Shown: positions 51,346 to 59,550, counted from the first letter of the stretch. The stretch: 64,000 nt of DNA from Bacillus tequilensis KCTC 13622 (GCF_000507145.1 NZ_AYTO01000034.1:62001-126000), one strand, 5' to 3'. A program made the numbers and translations. The notes: a model not told the origin generated them from the letters alone.

Positions 51346-52800
51346 TTAAGAAACACGTTCATTTTTCGGGATATATTCTTTCTCCCAGAAATCAGCGTTT
51401 TTGATGCCCAGCGATTTCGGATCAAAGACCGGATCTAAGCCCTGCTTCTTTTGGCGCTCGTAATCCTTTAAGGCAAGCAGCGCCGGTTTTGAAAGCATCA
51501 CAATGGCGATGACATTCAACCATACCATAATGCCAAGCCCCGCATCGCCTAATGCCCAAGCAAGTGAAGCGGTTTTCACCGTTCCATAGAACGTCGCGGC
51601 TAAAATAATCAGCTTTAAGCCAAGCATTGCCCATTTGCTTTCTTTTCCTCGGGCTAAATAGACAATATTTGTTTCTGCGATGTAGTAATATGCCATAATT
51701 GTTGTAAAGGCGAAGAAGAATAAAGCGATGGCAACAAAGCCTGCACCTAATCCGGGAAGAACATTGTCAATGGCCGCTTGAGTGAAACCAGGGCCTGCCT
51801 CTACGCCTTTGAGGTGATGAACGATAAAGGAACCATCTGCAGCCTGGGTATTGTACATGCCGGTAAATAAGATCATGAAAGCCGTAGCGGAACATACAAA
51901 TAAGGTGTCAATATAAACAGAAAATGCCTGAACAAGCCCCTGTTTGACCGGATGGGAAACTTCTGCAGCCGCTGCCGGATGCGGGCCTGTTCCTTGGCCG
52001 GCTTCGTTTGAGTAAACGCCCCGTTTTACACCCCACGAAATCGCCATGCCGATCAGACCGCCAAAAGCGGAATCTAATGCAAAAGCGCTTTTGAAAATCA
52101 ATGAGATGACAGCAGGCAATTCAGAAATATTCATGACAATAATGACTAAAGAAAGAAGGATATAGCCAATGGCCATAAACGGAACAATCATTTGTGCGGC
52201 ATTGGCAATTCGCTTGACACCGCCAAAAATGATAAACCCTAATAATAAAACGAGAATACAGCCTGTGATGGCAGGAGAAATACCGAATGCATTTTGGACG
52301 CCGGCTGCTATGGAATTGGACTGTACGCCCGGCATCAGAAGGGCCATTGCAATAAGAGCGGCAGCGGCAAATAAGACGGCAAACCACTTAATGCCTATGC
52401 CTTTTTCTATATAGTAAGCGGGACCGCCCCGATATTGGCCGTCTTGTTTCACTTTGTAAATTTGGGCAAGAGTAGATTCAACAAATGCGCTCGCCGCACC
52501 GATAAAGGCAATCGCCCACATCCAGAACACCGCACCGGGTCCGCCGAATGCGATTGCTGTCGCCACACCTGCGATGTTTCCCGTCCCCACTCGCCCGGAC
52601 AGCGCAATTGATAATGCCTGAAAAGAAGAAACGCCGGCTTCAGAGCTCTTTCCTTGGAACATCAGAACAATCATTTCTTTCAAATGCCTGACTTGTAAAA
52701 AGCGTGTCATAATAGAAAAGGTTAATCCTATACCTAACAAAATATAAATGACGGGGGTACTCCATAAGACCGCGTTTAAATTGGTAACAAAACCTTCCAT
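51346..52800 (-). CDS. yrbD: Sodium:alanine/amino-acid symporter (AGCS family)
   Basis: This is a 484-residue integral membrane protein of the alanine or glycine:cation symporter family. The signature SSFQALSIALSGRVGTGNIAGVATAIAFGGPGAVFWMW lies near 58-95. SNEAGQGTGPHPAAAAEVSHPVKQGLVQ near 263-290 is the second conserved block. About ten or eleven hydrophobic segments are visible. The substrate cannot be told from sequence. The ATG at 52800 follows GAGGAGGAAGATAA. It stands alone between terminators; the symbol follows gene order in B. subtilis. Confidence 0.85.
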   Translation of the reverse strand: MEGFVTNLNAVLWSTPVIYILLGIGLTFSIMTRFLQVRHLKEMIVLMFQGKSSEAGVSSFQALSIALSGRVGTGNIAGVATAIAFGGPGAVFWMWAIAFIGAASAFVESTLAQIYKVKQDGQYRGGPAYYIEKGIGIKWFAVLFAAAALIAMALLMPGVQSNSIAAGVQNAFGISPAITGCILVLLLGFIIFGGVKRIANAAQMIVPFMAIGYILLSLVIIVMNISELPAVISLIFKSAFALDSAFGGLIGMAISWGVKRGVYSNEAGQGTGPHPAAAAEVSHPVKQGLVQAFSVYIDTLFVCSATAFMILFTGMYNTQAADGSFIVHHLKGVEAGPGFTQAAIDNVLPGLGAGFVAIALFFFAFTTIMAYYYIAETNIVYLARGKESKWAMLGLKLIILAATFYGTVKTASLAWALGDAGLGIMVWLNVIAIVMLSKPALLALKDYERQKKQGLDPVFDPKSLGIKNADFWEKEYIPKNERVS

Positions 52801-52928
52801 TTATCTTCCTCCTCACTTCATTTCGAATACATGTATAAAAAGAATTTTGGGCTAATTGAACTATTTCCACAATCGATTTGTCACATTATATGACTGGTAA
52901 TGACCAATAAGAAAAGGGAGAGAAAAAG

Positions 52929-52964
52929 AAAACCGCAGCGTATTGATTACGCCGCGGTTTTCTG
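52929..52964. terminator. Bidirectional terminator-like hairpin upstream of yrbD
   Basis: AAAACCGCAGCG and CGCCGCGGTTTT pair over a nine-base loop. It may end transcription from the decayed gene at 53066-53459. The rest of 52801-53065 holds no gene that I can support. Confidence 0.65.
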
Positions 52965-53065
52965 CAGAGGCCAAACAGATGGCAATTGTAATAAAATCTT
53001 TTAGCAATAACGAAAAGCGCTCAGGATCAATTGGAAACGGATTTAATGAGTTGCATTCATCTCAT

Positions 53066-53459
53066 TCATGCCTGCGGCGGTTCTTCGCGGATCCAATGGT
53101 CATCCTTCCGCCAATCATACGTATCATCATCAGTATCAAGATGTAAAGTTTGATTGCCGATTTTCACTGTATTGCGGTTGATCCATTTAACTGCCGGGCT
53201 GCTGTCCGGATAATTCCAGTAGATGGTTTTCTTGACGAGTGTTTTTTCATTCACAAGTTCACCTCTGGCCGCATCTGAGCTCAAGGTATTCTGGGATACA
53301 AAAATGTTTAACGTATAGCTGCCGTCCGGCGATTCAACCGATTGGACGATATTTCCTTTCGGGACGTTTTTCAGTGAAAATAACATCCAATAGGCGGCGC
53401 CTCAGAAGAATATCAAAAACGCTAACATGATAAGCGGGATTTTAGTGCGTGTATTGATC
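53066..53459 (-). pseudogene. Decayed small single-pass membrane protein gene (DUF5412-like)
   Basis: The 106 codons from 53386 down to 53066 encode an extracytoplasmic domain (KGNIVQSVESPDGSYTLNIF, WINRNTVKIGNQTLHLD) resembling the DUF5412 family. The expected N-terminus and membrane segment (NTRTKIPLIMLAFLIFF) are present just upstream but in another frame, which hits TGA at 53403-53405. Deleting one base near 53402-53405 would join the frames as FFWGAAYWMLF. In addition, the codon spaced after the AAGGGAG ribosome site, at 53457-53459, is ATC rather than ATG. Two lesions make a pseudogene likely. The family name is from memory. Confidence 0.72.
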
Positions 53460-53535
53460 TGACTCGCTCCCTTTTTTCTTATATATCAGGATCATGCTAT
53501 CTTTACATTTCCTTAAAATTTCCTCAATAAAATGC

Positions 53536-53544
53536 TGGTATGAT
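53536..53544 (+). promoter_or_regulatory. Extended -10 promoter of the 40-codon gene
   Basis: TGGTATGAT at 53536-53544 (TGn plus TATGAT) lies 30 bases before the small gene's start. No good -35 is visible. Confidence 0.5.
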
Positions 53545-53574
53545 GAAATAAAAAAAGGGTGAGGGGAGACAGAA

Positions 53575-53697
53575 ATGGAGAAAATATATTGTCATTCCAG
53601 CGAAAAGGACTCTGAAACGGTCTGCTTAACTGTGAGAGGCTATCGAATTAAGCTGTCGCCTGAACAAATGAAACTGATTTCTGCCGCCAGAAAGTAA
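53575..53697 (+). CDS. Unassigned 40-residue protein
   Basis: An ATG after GAGGGGAGACAGAA opens a 40-codon frame ending at 53697. The peptide is MEKIYCHSSEK, then DSETVCLTVRGYRIKL, then SPEQMKLISAARK. It has two cysteines, no membrane segment and no signal peptide. The middle looks like a short beta hairpin (VCLTVRGYRIKL) and the end like a helix. It has its own extended -10 promoter and a terminator 12 bases after the stop, so it looks like a real monocistronic small gene. I do not recognise it. Confidence 0.65.
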   Translation: MEKIYCHSSEKDSETVCLTVRGYRIKLSPEQMKLISAARK

Positions 53698-53708
53698 AAA
53701 AACATGGA

Positions 53709-53743
53709 CGAAGGCAGCCGCTTGAAGCGGCTGCCTTTTCGAA
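53709..53743. terminator. Bidirectional terminator between the 40-codon gene and yrzF
   Basis: AAGGCAGCCGCTT and AAGCGGCTGCCTTTT form a strong stem with almost no loop. Confidence 0.88.
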
Positions 53744-54391
53744 TTAAGAATATTTTCTTTTCCGCTGAGCGAAATGCTTTTGGAACCAATCTTTTTTATA
53801 TAAAAATGCGATCATCTCCAGCCAAAAACCCGGAATCTTTTTGGGGAATATCGGTTTTTTGTAGAGTGCATGATATGCAGCTTTTAAATCATCCCACTGC
53901 GTGCACGTTTTTGTCTGATCAAACCTCGCAACATCAATCACCCGCACCGCTCCGGTTTCTGTCAGAATCAGATTGCGCAAATGAATGTCTGACGGGTTCA
54001 GGCCGGCCGCACGGGCATCAGAAAGCGCTCCTTCAACCTGCTGAATCATGTCATCGCTGATCGCAATGCCTTTCTTCAGACAATTATAAAAGGTTTCACC
54101 TTTAATATATTCCATGAGAATATATGAATCACCAGTTTCATAAATGTCAGGATAGAATGCGGACCCGGCTAATTTTTCATAGATCGCGGCTTCTTTGACA
54201 GCTGTCGCTTGATACTCCGGAAAAAATACTTTCAGCGCCATTTTTCGATCGCCTTCTGTTAAGGCAAACACATAGGCGCTTCTTCCCTTGCCGATGAGTG
54301 TTAATTCCTCGGATTTTTCTTTGACTTTATCAAATCTGCTGTTCTTGCGGTAGATGACTGAATGGGCCAGTGCCTCTGCTTTTGTCAGCAT
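53744..54391 (-). CDS. yrzF: YrzF, atypical serine/threonine-kinase-like protein
   Basis: This 215-residue protein has a minimal kinase fold. A glycine-rich loop IGKGRSAYVFAL lies near 32-43 and the ATP-lysine in KMALKVFFPEY near 50-60. Then come hinge-like ILMEYIKGETF near 91-101, a catalytic loop LNPSDIHLRNLIL near 130-142 and DVARFD near 152-157 in place of DFG. The usual HRD histidine is absent, as in Bud32/RIO-like kinases. The ATG at 54391 follows GAAGGTGAATGAA; a GTG three codons upstream overlaps that site. Symbol from position and length. Confidence 0.78.
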   Translation of the reverse strand: MLTKAEALAHSVIYRKNSRFDKVKEKSEELTLIGKGRSAYVFALTEGDRKMALKVFFPEYQATAVKEAAIYEKLAGSAFYPDIYETGDSYILMEYIKGETFYNCLKKGIAISDDMIQQVEGALSDARAAGLNPSDIHLRNLILTETGAVRVIDVARFDQTKTCTQWDDLKAAYHALYKKPIFPKKIPGFWLEMIAFLYKKDWFQKHFAQRKRKYS

Positions 54392-54551
54392 TTCATTCAC
54401 CTTCTTTGCTCAATTTTATGCAGCTGTTTATAGGAAAATCATAAACTGTTCAGGAAAAAGAGCCTAATTCTAGTGTAGCTAGTCTTGAAGAAGAAGGCTA
54501 CCTATAAGTATTAATTGTGATAAAAGAGACATTGGGCGGTCATTTCCATTC

Positions 54552-54601
54552 TTGAAAAGCGCTTACAAATGGGATAATATTAATTTTAAATAAAGCGCTT
54601 T
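54552..54601 (+). promoter_or_regulatory. yrbE promoter with two LacI-type palindromes
   Basis: TTGAAA at 54552-54557 and TAATAT at 54575-54580 are 17 bases apart. The palindrome AAGCGCTT (54557-54564) lies in the spacer, and AAAGCGCTTT (54592-54601) lies just downstream of the expected start site. Their centres are 36 bases apart. The core resembles cre sites and other LacI/GalR-family operators. Confidence 0.65.
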
Positions 54602-54627
54602 CGTAAATATTCAAGGAGGAACAAGCC

Positions 54628-55653
54628 ATGACAAAGCAGATTGTGACAGGGATTATCGGTGCAGGGCGCATCGGCAAACTTCATGTTCAAAATATACGCC
54701 GGATTCCTCATATGAAAATAAAAGCGGTATCTGATATTCAGGAAGGCCGGATAAAAGGCTGGGCCGACAGTCATCAGGTTGAATACATAACCTCTGATTA
54801 TCGTGATGTATTACAAGACCCTGATATTGACGCTGTTTTGATTTGCTCACCGACAGTCGTACATGCGCAAATGATCAGAGAAGCAGCCGAGGCGAAAAAG
54901 CATATTTTTTGTGAGAAGCCTGTCAGTTTCTCTCTGGACGAAACAAAAGAAGCGCTTGCGGCCGTCCGGAAACACGGGGTTGCACTTCAAGTCGGATTTA
55001 ACCGCCGTTTTGATCCGCATTTTAAGAAAATCAAAACGATGGTTGAAAATGGTGAAATCGGTACGCCTCATTTATTAAAAATCACGTCACGGGACCCAGA
55101 ACCCCCAAATATAGACTATGTCCGTACTTCAGGCGGCTTGTTTATGGATATGTCAATCCATGATTTTGATATGGCCAGGTATATTATGGGAAGCGAAGTA
55201 AAGGAAGTGTTTGCAAAAGGGGCGGCTCTGGTGAATCCTACTTTTGCGGAACTGGGTGATATTGATACAGCTGTCATTACACTGACTTTTGAAAACGGTG
55301 CCATGGCTGTCATTGACAACAGCCGCCAAGCTGTGTACGGATATGACCAGCGGGTCGAGGTTTTCGGGACGAAAGGTTCGGCAGCGGCGGACAACAGCAG
55401 GCCGACGACAGTCGAAGTATCAACCGCTGATTTTGTTCTGAAAGATAAACCGCATTTCTTCTTCCTTGAACGTTATAAGGATGCGTATGAAGAGGAAATT
55501 CTTCGTTTTGCAGAAGCGATCGCAACAAACCAGGAAACTGCCTGCACGGGCAATGACGGTATTCAGGCGGAACGGATCGCCAGAGCGGCGCAGCAGTCGC
55601 TTGCTTTTGGCATGCCTGTCAGTATTGAGCATACTGAAAAAATCGCTTTTTGA
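54628..55653 (+). CDS. iolW: Inositol dehydrogenase-type oxidoreductase (IolW/YrbE)
   Basis: This is a 341-residue Gfo/Idh/MocA-family NAD(P)-dependent oxidoreductase. The Rossmann motif GIIGAGRIGKLHVQNI is at 8-23 and CEKPVSFSLDET near 93-104 carries the conserved lysine. RDPEPPNIDYVRTSGGLFMDMSIHDFDMARYI (near 154-186) holds the substrate-site aspartate and histidine. In B. subtilis the YrbE protein has been described as a scyllo-inositol dehydrogenase, IolW. The ATG follows CAAGGAGGAACAAGCC. The transporter csbX lies 79 bases downstream, which suggests linked uptake and oxidation of a polyol. Confidence 0.88.
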   Translation: MTKQIVTGIIGAGRIGKLHVQNIRRIPHMKIKAVSDIQEGRIKGWADSHQVEYITSDYRDVLQDPDIDAVLICSPTVVHAQMIREAAEAKKHIFCEKPVSFSLDETKEALAAVRKHGVALQVGFNRRFDPHFKKIKTMVENGEIGTPHLLKITSRDPEPPNIDYVRTSGGLFMDMSIHDFDMARYIMGSEVKEVFAKGAALVNPTFAELGDIDTAVITLTFENGAMAVIDNSRQAVYGYDQRVEVFGTKGSAAADNSRPTTVEVSTADFVLKDKPHFFFLERYKDAYEEEILRFAEAIATNQETACTGNDGIQAERIARAAQQSLAFGMPVSIEHTEKIAF

Positions 55654-55661
55654 CCAAACAG

Positions 55662-55687
55662 GATTATAATTCGCTAGGCTTGGGTAT
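55662..55687 (+). promoter_or_regulatory. Possible sigma-B promoter of csbX
   Basis: GGGTAT at 55682-55687 matches the sigma-B -10 exactly. GATTAT at 55662-55667, 14 bases upstream, is a weak match to GTTTAA. csbX is named for control by sigma-B. Confidence 0.55.
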
Positions 55688-55732
55688 AGAATCTCCGTTG
55701 ATACTTTAGAAAAAAAGTAGGCGGTGGAGAAC

Positions 55733-57040
55733 ATGAATACAGCTTATGCTAAGGGAAATGTGTTGAACAAAATCGGAATTCCTTCTCACATGGTTTGGGG
55801 CTACATTGGCGTTGTCATCTTTATGGTTGGAGACGGACTTGAACAAGGCTGGCTGTCTCCTTTTCTCGTAGATCACGGTCTCAGCATGCAGCAATCCGCA
55901 TCATTGTTTACCATGTACGGCATTGCTGTCACCATCTCGGCTTGGCTTTCGGGCACGTTTGTTCAAACATGGGGCCCGAGAAAAACGATGACCGTCGGCT
56001 TACTTGCCTTCATCCTCGGTTCGGCCGCATTTATCGGCTGGGCGATTCCTCATATGTCTTATCCGGCTCTTTTAGGCAGCTATGCGCTTAGAGGCTTGGG
56101 ATATCCGCTGTTTGCATACTCGTTTCTCGTATGGGTGTCATACAGCACCTCTCAAAAAATTCTCGGAAAAGCCGTCGGCTGGTTCTGGTTTATGTTTACG
56201 TGCGGCCTTAATGTGCTCGGGCCGTTCTATTCCAGCTATGCGGTCCCGGCATTTGGAGAAATCAATACACTTTGGAGCGCTTTACTGTTTGTAGCGGCAG
56301 GCGGATTCCTCGCTCTATTTATTAACAAAGATAAATTTACACCTGTAAAAAAACAAGATCAGCCAAAATGGAAAGAACTGTCCAAGGCATTTACAATTAT
56401 GTTTGAAAACCCTAAAGTCGGTGTCGGCGGAGTGGTCAAGACGATTAATGCCATAGGACAATTTGGGTTTGCTATCTTTCTCCCGACTTATTTAGCGCAT
56501 TACGGATATTCTGTGTCAGAATGGCTGCAAATATGGGGGACGCTGTTTTTTGTGAATATCGTGTTTAATATCATTTTCGGGGCAGTCGGAGATAAACTTG
56601 GCTGGCGCAATACCGTGATGTGGTTTGGCGGTGTCGGGTGCGGCATTTTCACGCTGGCGCTTTATTACACGCCTCAGTTGATCGGGCATCAGTATTGGGT
56701 CCTGATGATTATCGCCTGCAGCTACGGCGCGGCATTGGCCGGTTACGTGCCATTAAGCGCGCTTTTGCCAACGCTTGCCCCTGATAATAAGGGCGCTGCC
56801 ATGTCAGTGTTGAACCTTGGATCTGGTTTATGTGCGTTTATTGCGCCGGGCATCGTAAGTCTTTTCATTGGGCCGCTCGGTACAGGCGGTGTGATTTGGA
56901 TTTTTGCAGCATTGTATTTTTTCAGTGCTTTTCTGACGCAATTTTTGACGGTTTCAGAGCAAAGCGCCGATGTATATATGGAGGAACGCCTTGTCAGGGA
57001 AAATATACAAACAAATTTCGAGAAAACGGTTAAGCAGTAG
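55733..57040 (+). CDS. csbX: CsbX, major facilitator transporter
   Basis: This 435-residue MFS permease of unknown substrate has about twelve membrane segments and central loop DKFTPVKKQDQPKWKEL near 200. The between-helix-2-and-3 motif appears as GTFVQTWGPRKTM near 75-87. Distant similarity is to sugar/polyol (alpha-ketoglutarate-like) transporters. The ATG at 55733 follows GGCGGTGGAGAAC; a GTG three codons upstream is less well spaced. It sits between iolW and bofC, with a sigma-B-like promoter upstream. Confidence 0.88.
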   Translation: MNTAYAKGNVLNKIGIPSHMVWGYIGVVIFMVGDGLEQGWLSPFLVDHGLSMQQSASLFTMYGIAVTISAWLSGTFVQTWGPRKTMTVGLLAFILGSAAFIGWAIPHMSYPALLGSYALRGLGYPLFAYSFLVWVSYSTSQKILGKAVGWFWFMFTCGLNVLGPFYSSYAVPAFGEINTLWSALLFVAAGGFLALFINKDKFTPVKKQDQPKWKELSKAFTIMFENPKVGVGGVVKTINAIGQFGFAIFLPTYLAHYGYSVSEWLQIWGTLFFVNIVFNIIFGAVGDKLGWRNTVMWFGGVGCGIFTLALYYTPQLIGHQYWVLMIIACSYGAALAGYVPLSALLPTLAPDNKGAAMSVLNLGSGLCAFIAPGIVSLFIGPLGTGGVIWIFAALYFFSAFLTQFLTVSEQSADVYMEERLVRENIQTNFEKTVKQ

Positions 57041-57079
57041 CCTCTTTGGTCAAACTAGTCATAAACGTGTGCAAAGAGG
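57041..57079 (+). promoter_or_regulatory. Inverted repeat covering the bofC ribosome-binding site
   Basis: CCTCTTTG at 57041-57048, immediately after the csbX stop, is an exact reverse complement of CAAAGAGG at 57072-57079. The second arm contains the bofC Shine-Dalgarno (AAAGAGGTG). Long transcripts from csbX would fold and hide it; transcripts starting inside the 23-base loop would not. Confidence 0.6.
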
Positions 57080-57087
57080 TGTAGAGG

Positions 57088-57600
57088 GTGAAACGATTTA
57101 GCACGGCGTATCTTTTCCTGGGCATTCTTTGTTCAGCCGCAGCATGTCTAATAGGTGCTCCGCCCAGCGCACTTGGGGCGGAAGTGGAGCACTATGAACC
57201 GCTGCAGGTGCATGTGCAGCTTGAGAAAGTGTATTTGGACGGCGATGTCAGCATTGAGCATAAGGATGAAAAAGTGCTTTCTATGGATGATTTTTGGGCA
57301 GCTTATGCCGGCTGGACGCTTGTTGAACAAAAAAAGGGCTATGTGCTCTTCCGGAAACAAATGGATGATATTTCTCCGCTCAGCAAGGTGAACGGGTATA
57401 TCGGTGTATCGGATAATGGAGTAATTTCCACTTTTCATGGCCGGCCTGAGTCAGCTTCCGAACCGATTCAGTCTTTTTTTCAAATTGATTTAGAAAGGCT
57501 GGAAAGCCATATGCAAAAAAATCTTCTGAAAGGCATTCCATTTCGGACAAAAGCGGAGTTTGAGGATGTCATAGAACATATGAAGACATACAGCGGGTAA
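57088..57600 (+). CDS. bofC: BofC, forespore-secreted regulator of the sigma-K checkpoint
   Basis: BofC restrains SpoIVB and so delays SpoIVFB activation and sigma-K processing. The 170 residues have a signal peptide (FSTAYLFLGILCSAAACLIGA, ending near ALGA at 28-31). A two-domain extracytoplasmic protein follows (about 35-170). The GTG at 57088 has AAAGAGGTG six bases upstream. The other checkpoint proteins SpoIVFA and SpoIVFB are encoded 20 kb away in the same window. Confidence 0.94.
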   Translation: MKRFSTAYLFLGILCSAAACLIGAPPSALGAEVEHYEPLQVHVQLEKVYLDGDVSIEHKDEKVLSMDDFWAAYAGWTLVEQKKGYVLFRKQMDDISPLSKVNGYIGVSDNGVISTFHGRPESASEPIQSFFQIDLERLESHMQKNLLKGIPFRTKAEFEDVIEHMKTYSG

Positions 57601-57611
57601 CGTCTGCTGAT

Positions 57612-57640
57612 TGAAGACATGTATTCATGTCTTTTTTTTC
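57612..57640 (+). terminator. Terminator after bofC
   Basis: AAGACATG, a short loop and CATGTCTT are followed by a T-run. Confidence 0.85.
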
Positions 57641-57658
57641 GTGTAAGAATGAGAGAAG

Positions 57659-57672
57659 CGAACGTATGTTAA
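57659..57672 (+). promoter_or_regulatory. LexA (SOS) box of ruvAB
   Basis: CGAACGTATGTTAA matches the Bacillus LexA/DinR consensus CGAAC-N4-GTTCG at 12 of 14 positions, and the ten-base core CGAACnnnnGTT is exact. An extended -10 (TGGTACAAT) lies near 57700-57709. SOS control of ruvAB is established in B. subtilis. Confidence 0.72.
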
Positions 57673-57736
57673 CTTTTCTATAAGACTTTGACTGTTTTTA
57701 TGGTACAATGAAGAACAGTCAAAGAGGTGAATTTGC

Positions 57737-58342
57737 GTGATCGAATTTGTTAAAGGGACGATTGATTATGTATCTCCCCAATATATTGTGATAGAGAACG
57801 GCGGCATCGGCTATCAGGTTTTCACGCCGAATCCGTTTATATATAAGGAGAGAAGCCAAGAAACGATTTTTACGTACCATCATATCAGAGAGGATGCTTT
57901 TTCGCTCTACGGCTTTTCAACAAGAGAGGAGAAAGCGCTCTTTACAAAGCTGTTAAACGTGACCGGAATCGGTCCAAAAGGCGCACTCGCCATTTTGGGC
58001 TCAGGGGATCCGGGAGCGGTTATCCAAGCGATTGAAAATGAGGATGAAGCCTTTTTGGTCAAGTTTCCTGGTGTAGGAAAGAAAACCGCTCGCCAGATCA
58101 TCCTTGATTTAAAAGGAAAGCTTGCCGATGTTGTGCCTGAAATGATTGAAAATCTGTTTAATCATGAAGAAAGGCTTGAAAAGCAAACAGCGGAAACGGC
58201 TCTCGAAGAAGCACTGGAGGCCCTCAGGGTTCTCGGATATGCTGAAAAAGAAATCAAAAAGGTGCTTCCTCACTTAAAAGAGGACATTGGGCTGACAACG
58301 GACCAATATGTAAAAAAAGCATTACAAAAACTATTGAAGTAA
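57737..58342 (+). CDS. ruvA: RuvA, Holliday junction-binding subunit
   Basis: RuvA binds Holliday junctions and loads RuvB. The 201 residues have an N-terminal OB fold ([26 protein letters not shown]) and two helix-hairpin-helix motifs ([16 protein letters not shown] near 71-86, [16 protein letters not shown] near 105-120). The flexible C-terminal domain III ([16 protein letters not shown]) contacts RuvB. The start is GTG at 57737 after AAAGAGGTGAATTTGC. ruvB follows after ten bases. Confidence 0.97.
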   Translation: MIEFVKGTIDYVSPQYIVIENGGIGYQVFTPNPFIYKERSQETIFTYHHIREDAFSLYGFSTREEKALFTKLLNVTGIGPKGALAILGSGDPGAVIQAIENEDEAFLVKFPGVGKKTARQIILDLKGKLADVVPEMIENLFNHEERLEKQTAETALEEALEALRVLGYAEKEIKKVLPHLKEDIGLTTDQYVKKALQKLLK

Positions 58343-58352
58343 GGTGATGTTC

Positions 58353-59357
58353 ATGGATGAACGGCTCGTCTCTAGTGAAGCAGACAACCATGAATCAGTG
58401 ATAGAGCAAAGCCTGAGGCCGCAAAATCTGGCGCAGTATATCGGGCAGCATAAGGTGAAAGAAAATTTGCGCGTGTTTATCGATGCGGCAAAAATGAGGC
58501 AGGAGACGCTGGATCATGTTCTTCTGTACGGGCCGCCCGGACTCGGAAAAACGACTCTCGCTTCCATCGTTGCCAATGAAATGGGAGTGGAATTGCGGAC
58601 GACATCAGGACCTGCGATTGAACGACCTGGTGACTTGGCTGCCATATTAACGGCGCTGGAGCCGGGAGATGTTTTATTTATTGATGAAATACATAGGCTT
58701 CACAGATCGATTGAAGAGGTGCTTTACCCGGCGATGGAAGACTTTTGTCTCGATATTGTCATTGGCAAAGGCCCCTCCGCCCGCTCTGTCAGGCTCGATC
58801 TTCCGCCTTTTACGCTGGTCGGTGCCACAACGAGGGTAGGGCTTTTGACGGCACCGCTAAGAGACAGATTCGGCGTAATGTCTCGCCTTGAGTACTATAC
58901 GCAAGAAGAGCTGGCGGATATTGTTACAAGAACGGCTGACGTATTCGAGGTTGAGATTGATCAGCCGTCTGCTCTCGAAATCGCGAGGAGATCGAGAGGG
59001 ACGCCCCGCGTAGCGAACCGCCTGCTGAGAAGGGTTCGTGATTTCGCTCAGGTGCTGGGTGACAGCCGGATTACGGAAGAGATTTCGCAGGATGCGCTGG
59101 AGCGGCTTCAAGTTGACCGTCTCGGTTTGGATCATATTGATCACAAGCTGCTAATGGGCATGATCGAAAAATTTAACGGCGGCCCGGTTGGTCTTGATAC
59201 CATTTCAGCCACGATCGGCGAGGAACCGCATACGATTGAGGACGTATACGAACCATATCTTCTGCAAATCGGTTTTATCCAAAGAACGCCGCGGGGAAGG
59301 ATCGTGACACCGGCCGTTTACCATCATTTCCAAATGGAGGCTCCCCGATATGACTGA
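58353..59357 (+). CDS. ruvB: RuvB, Holliday junction branch-migration ATPase
   Basis: RuvB is the AAA+ motor of branch migration. The 334 residues show Walker [14 protein letters not shown] near 59-71, Walker [10 protein letters not shown] near 109-117, [18 protein letters not shown] near 155-172 (sensor 1 and arginine finger region), and a C-terminal winged helix ([15 protein letters not shown]). I use the ATG at 58353, spaced from AAGGTGATG, rather than the ATG at 58344. It overlaps yrzS by eight bases. Confidence 0.97.
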   Translation: MDERLVSSEADNHESVIEQSLRPQNLAQYIGQHKVKENLRVFIDAAKMRQETLDHVLLYGPPGLGKTTLASIVANEMGVELRTTSGPAIERPGDLAAILTALEPGDVLFIDEIHRLHRSIEEVLYPAMEDFCLDIVIGKGPSARSVRLDLPPFTLVGATTRVGLLTAPLRDRFGVMSRLEYYTQEELADIVTRTADVFEVEIDQPSALEIARRSRGTPRVANRLLRRVRDFAQVLGDSRITEEISQDALERLQVDRLGLDHIDHKLLMGMIEKFNGGPVGLDTISATIGEEPHTIEDVYEPYLLQIGFIQRTPRGRIVTPAVYHHFQMEAPRYD

Positions 59358-59550
59358 ATTCCCTAAGATCATTATGATTCTTGGTGCTGTTTTGCTTATC
59401 ATTGGAGCAGTTTTGCATTTTGTCGGCAAGATGCCGGGAGATATTTTTGTAAAAAAAGGAAATGTCACATTTTTCTTCCCGGTTGTCACTTGTATTATCA
59501 TAAGTGTGGTATTATCAATTTTGCTTAATCTTTTCGGCAGAATGAAATAA
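59350..59550 (+). CDS. yrzS: Small DUF2905-type membrane protein (YrzS)
   Basis: This 66-residue protein has two membrane helices ([19 protein letters not shown] and [22 protein letters not shown]). They are joined by a short loop [14 protein letters not shown], which is the conserved core of the DUF2905 family. Its role is unknown. The ATG lies inside the end of ruvB after AATGGAGGCTCCCCGAT, so it is part of the ruvAB operon and leads into queA. Confidence 0.85.
   Translation: MTEFPKIIMILGAVLLIIGAVLHFVGKMPGDIFVKKGNVTFFFPVVTCIIISVVLSILLNLFGRMK

Noticed and set aside
52943-53146. 67-codon plus-strand frame near the terminator and the decayed gene
   Set aside because: It starts inside the terminator hairpin, has no ribosome site and runs antisense to the DUF5412-like region.
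51346-57600. Possible horizontally acquired island or undescribed system between yebC and ruvA
   Set aside because: The genes are mixed in strand and decay, but base composition and codon use look like the rest of the window, there are no mobility genes, and most genes are known in the same order in B. subtilis.
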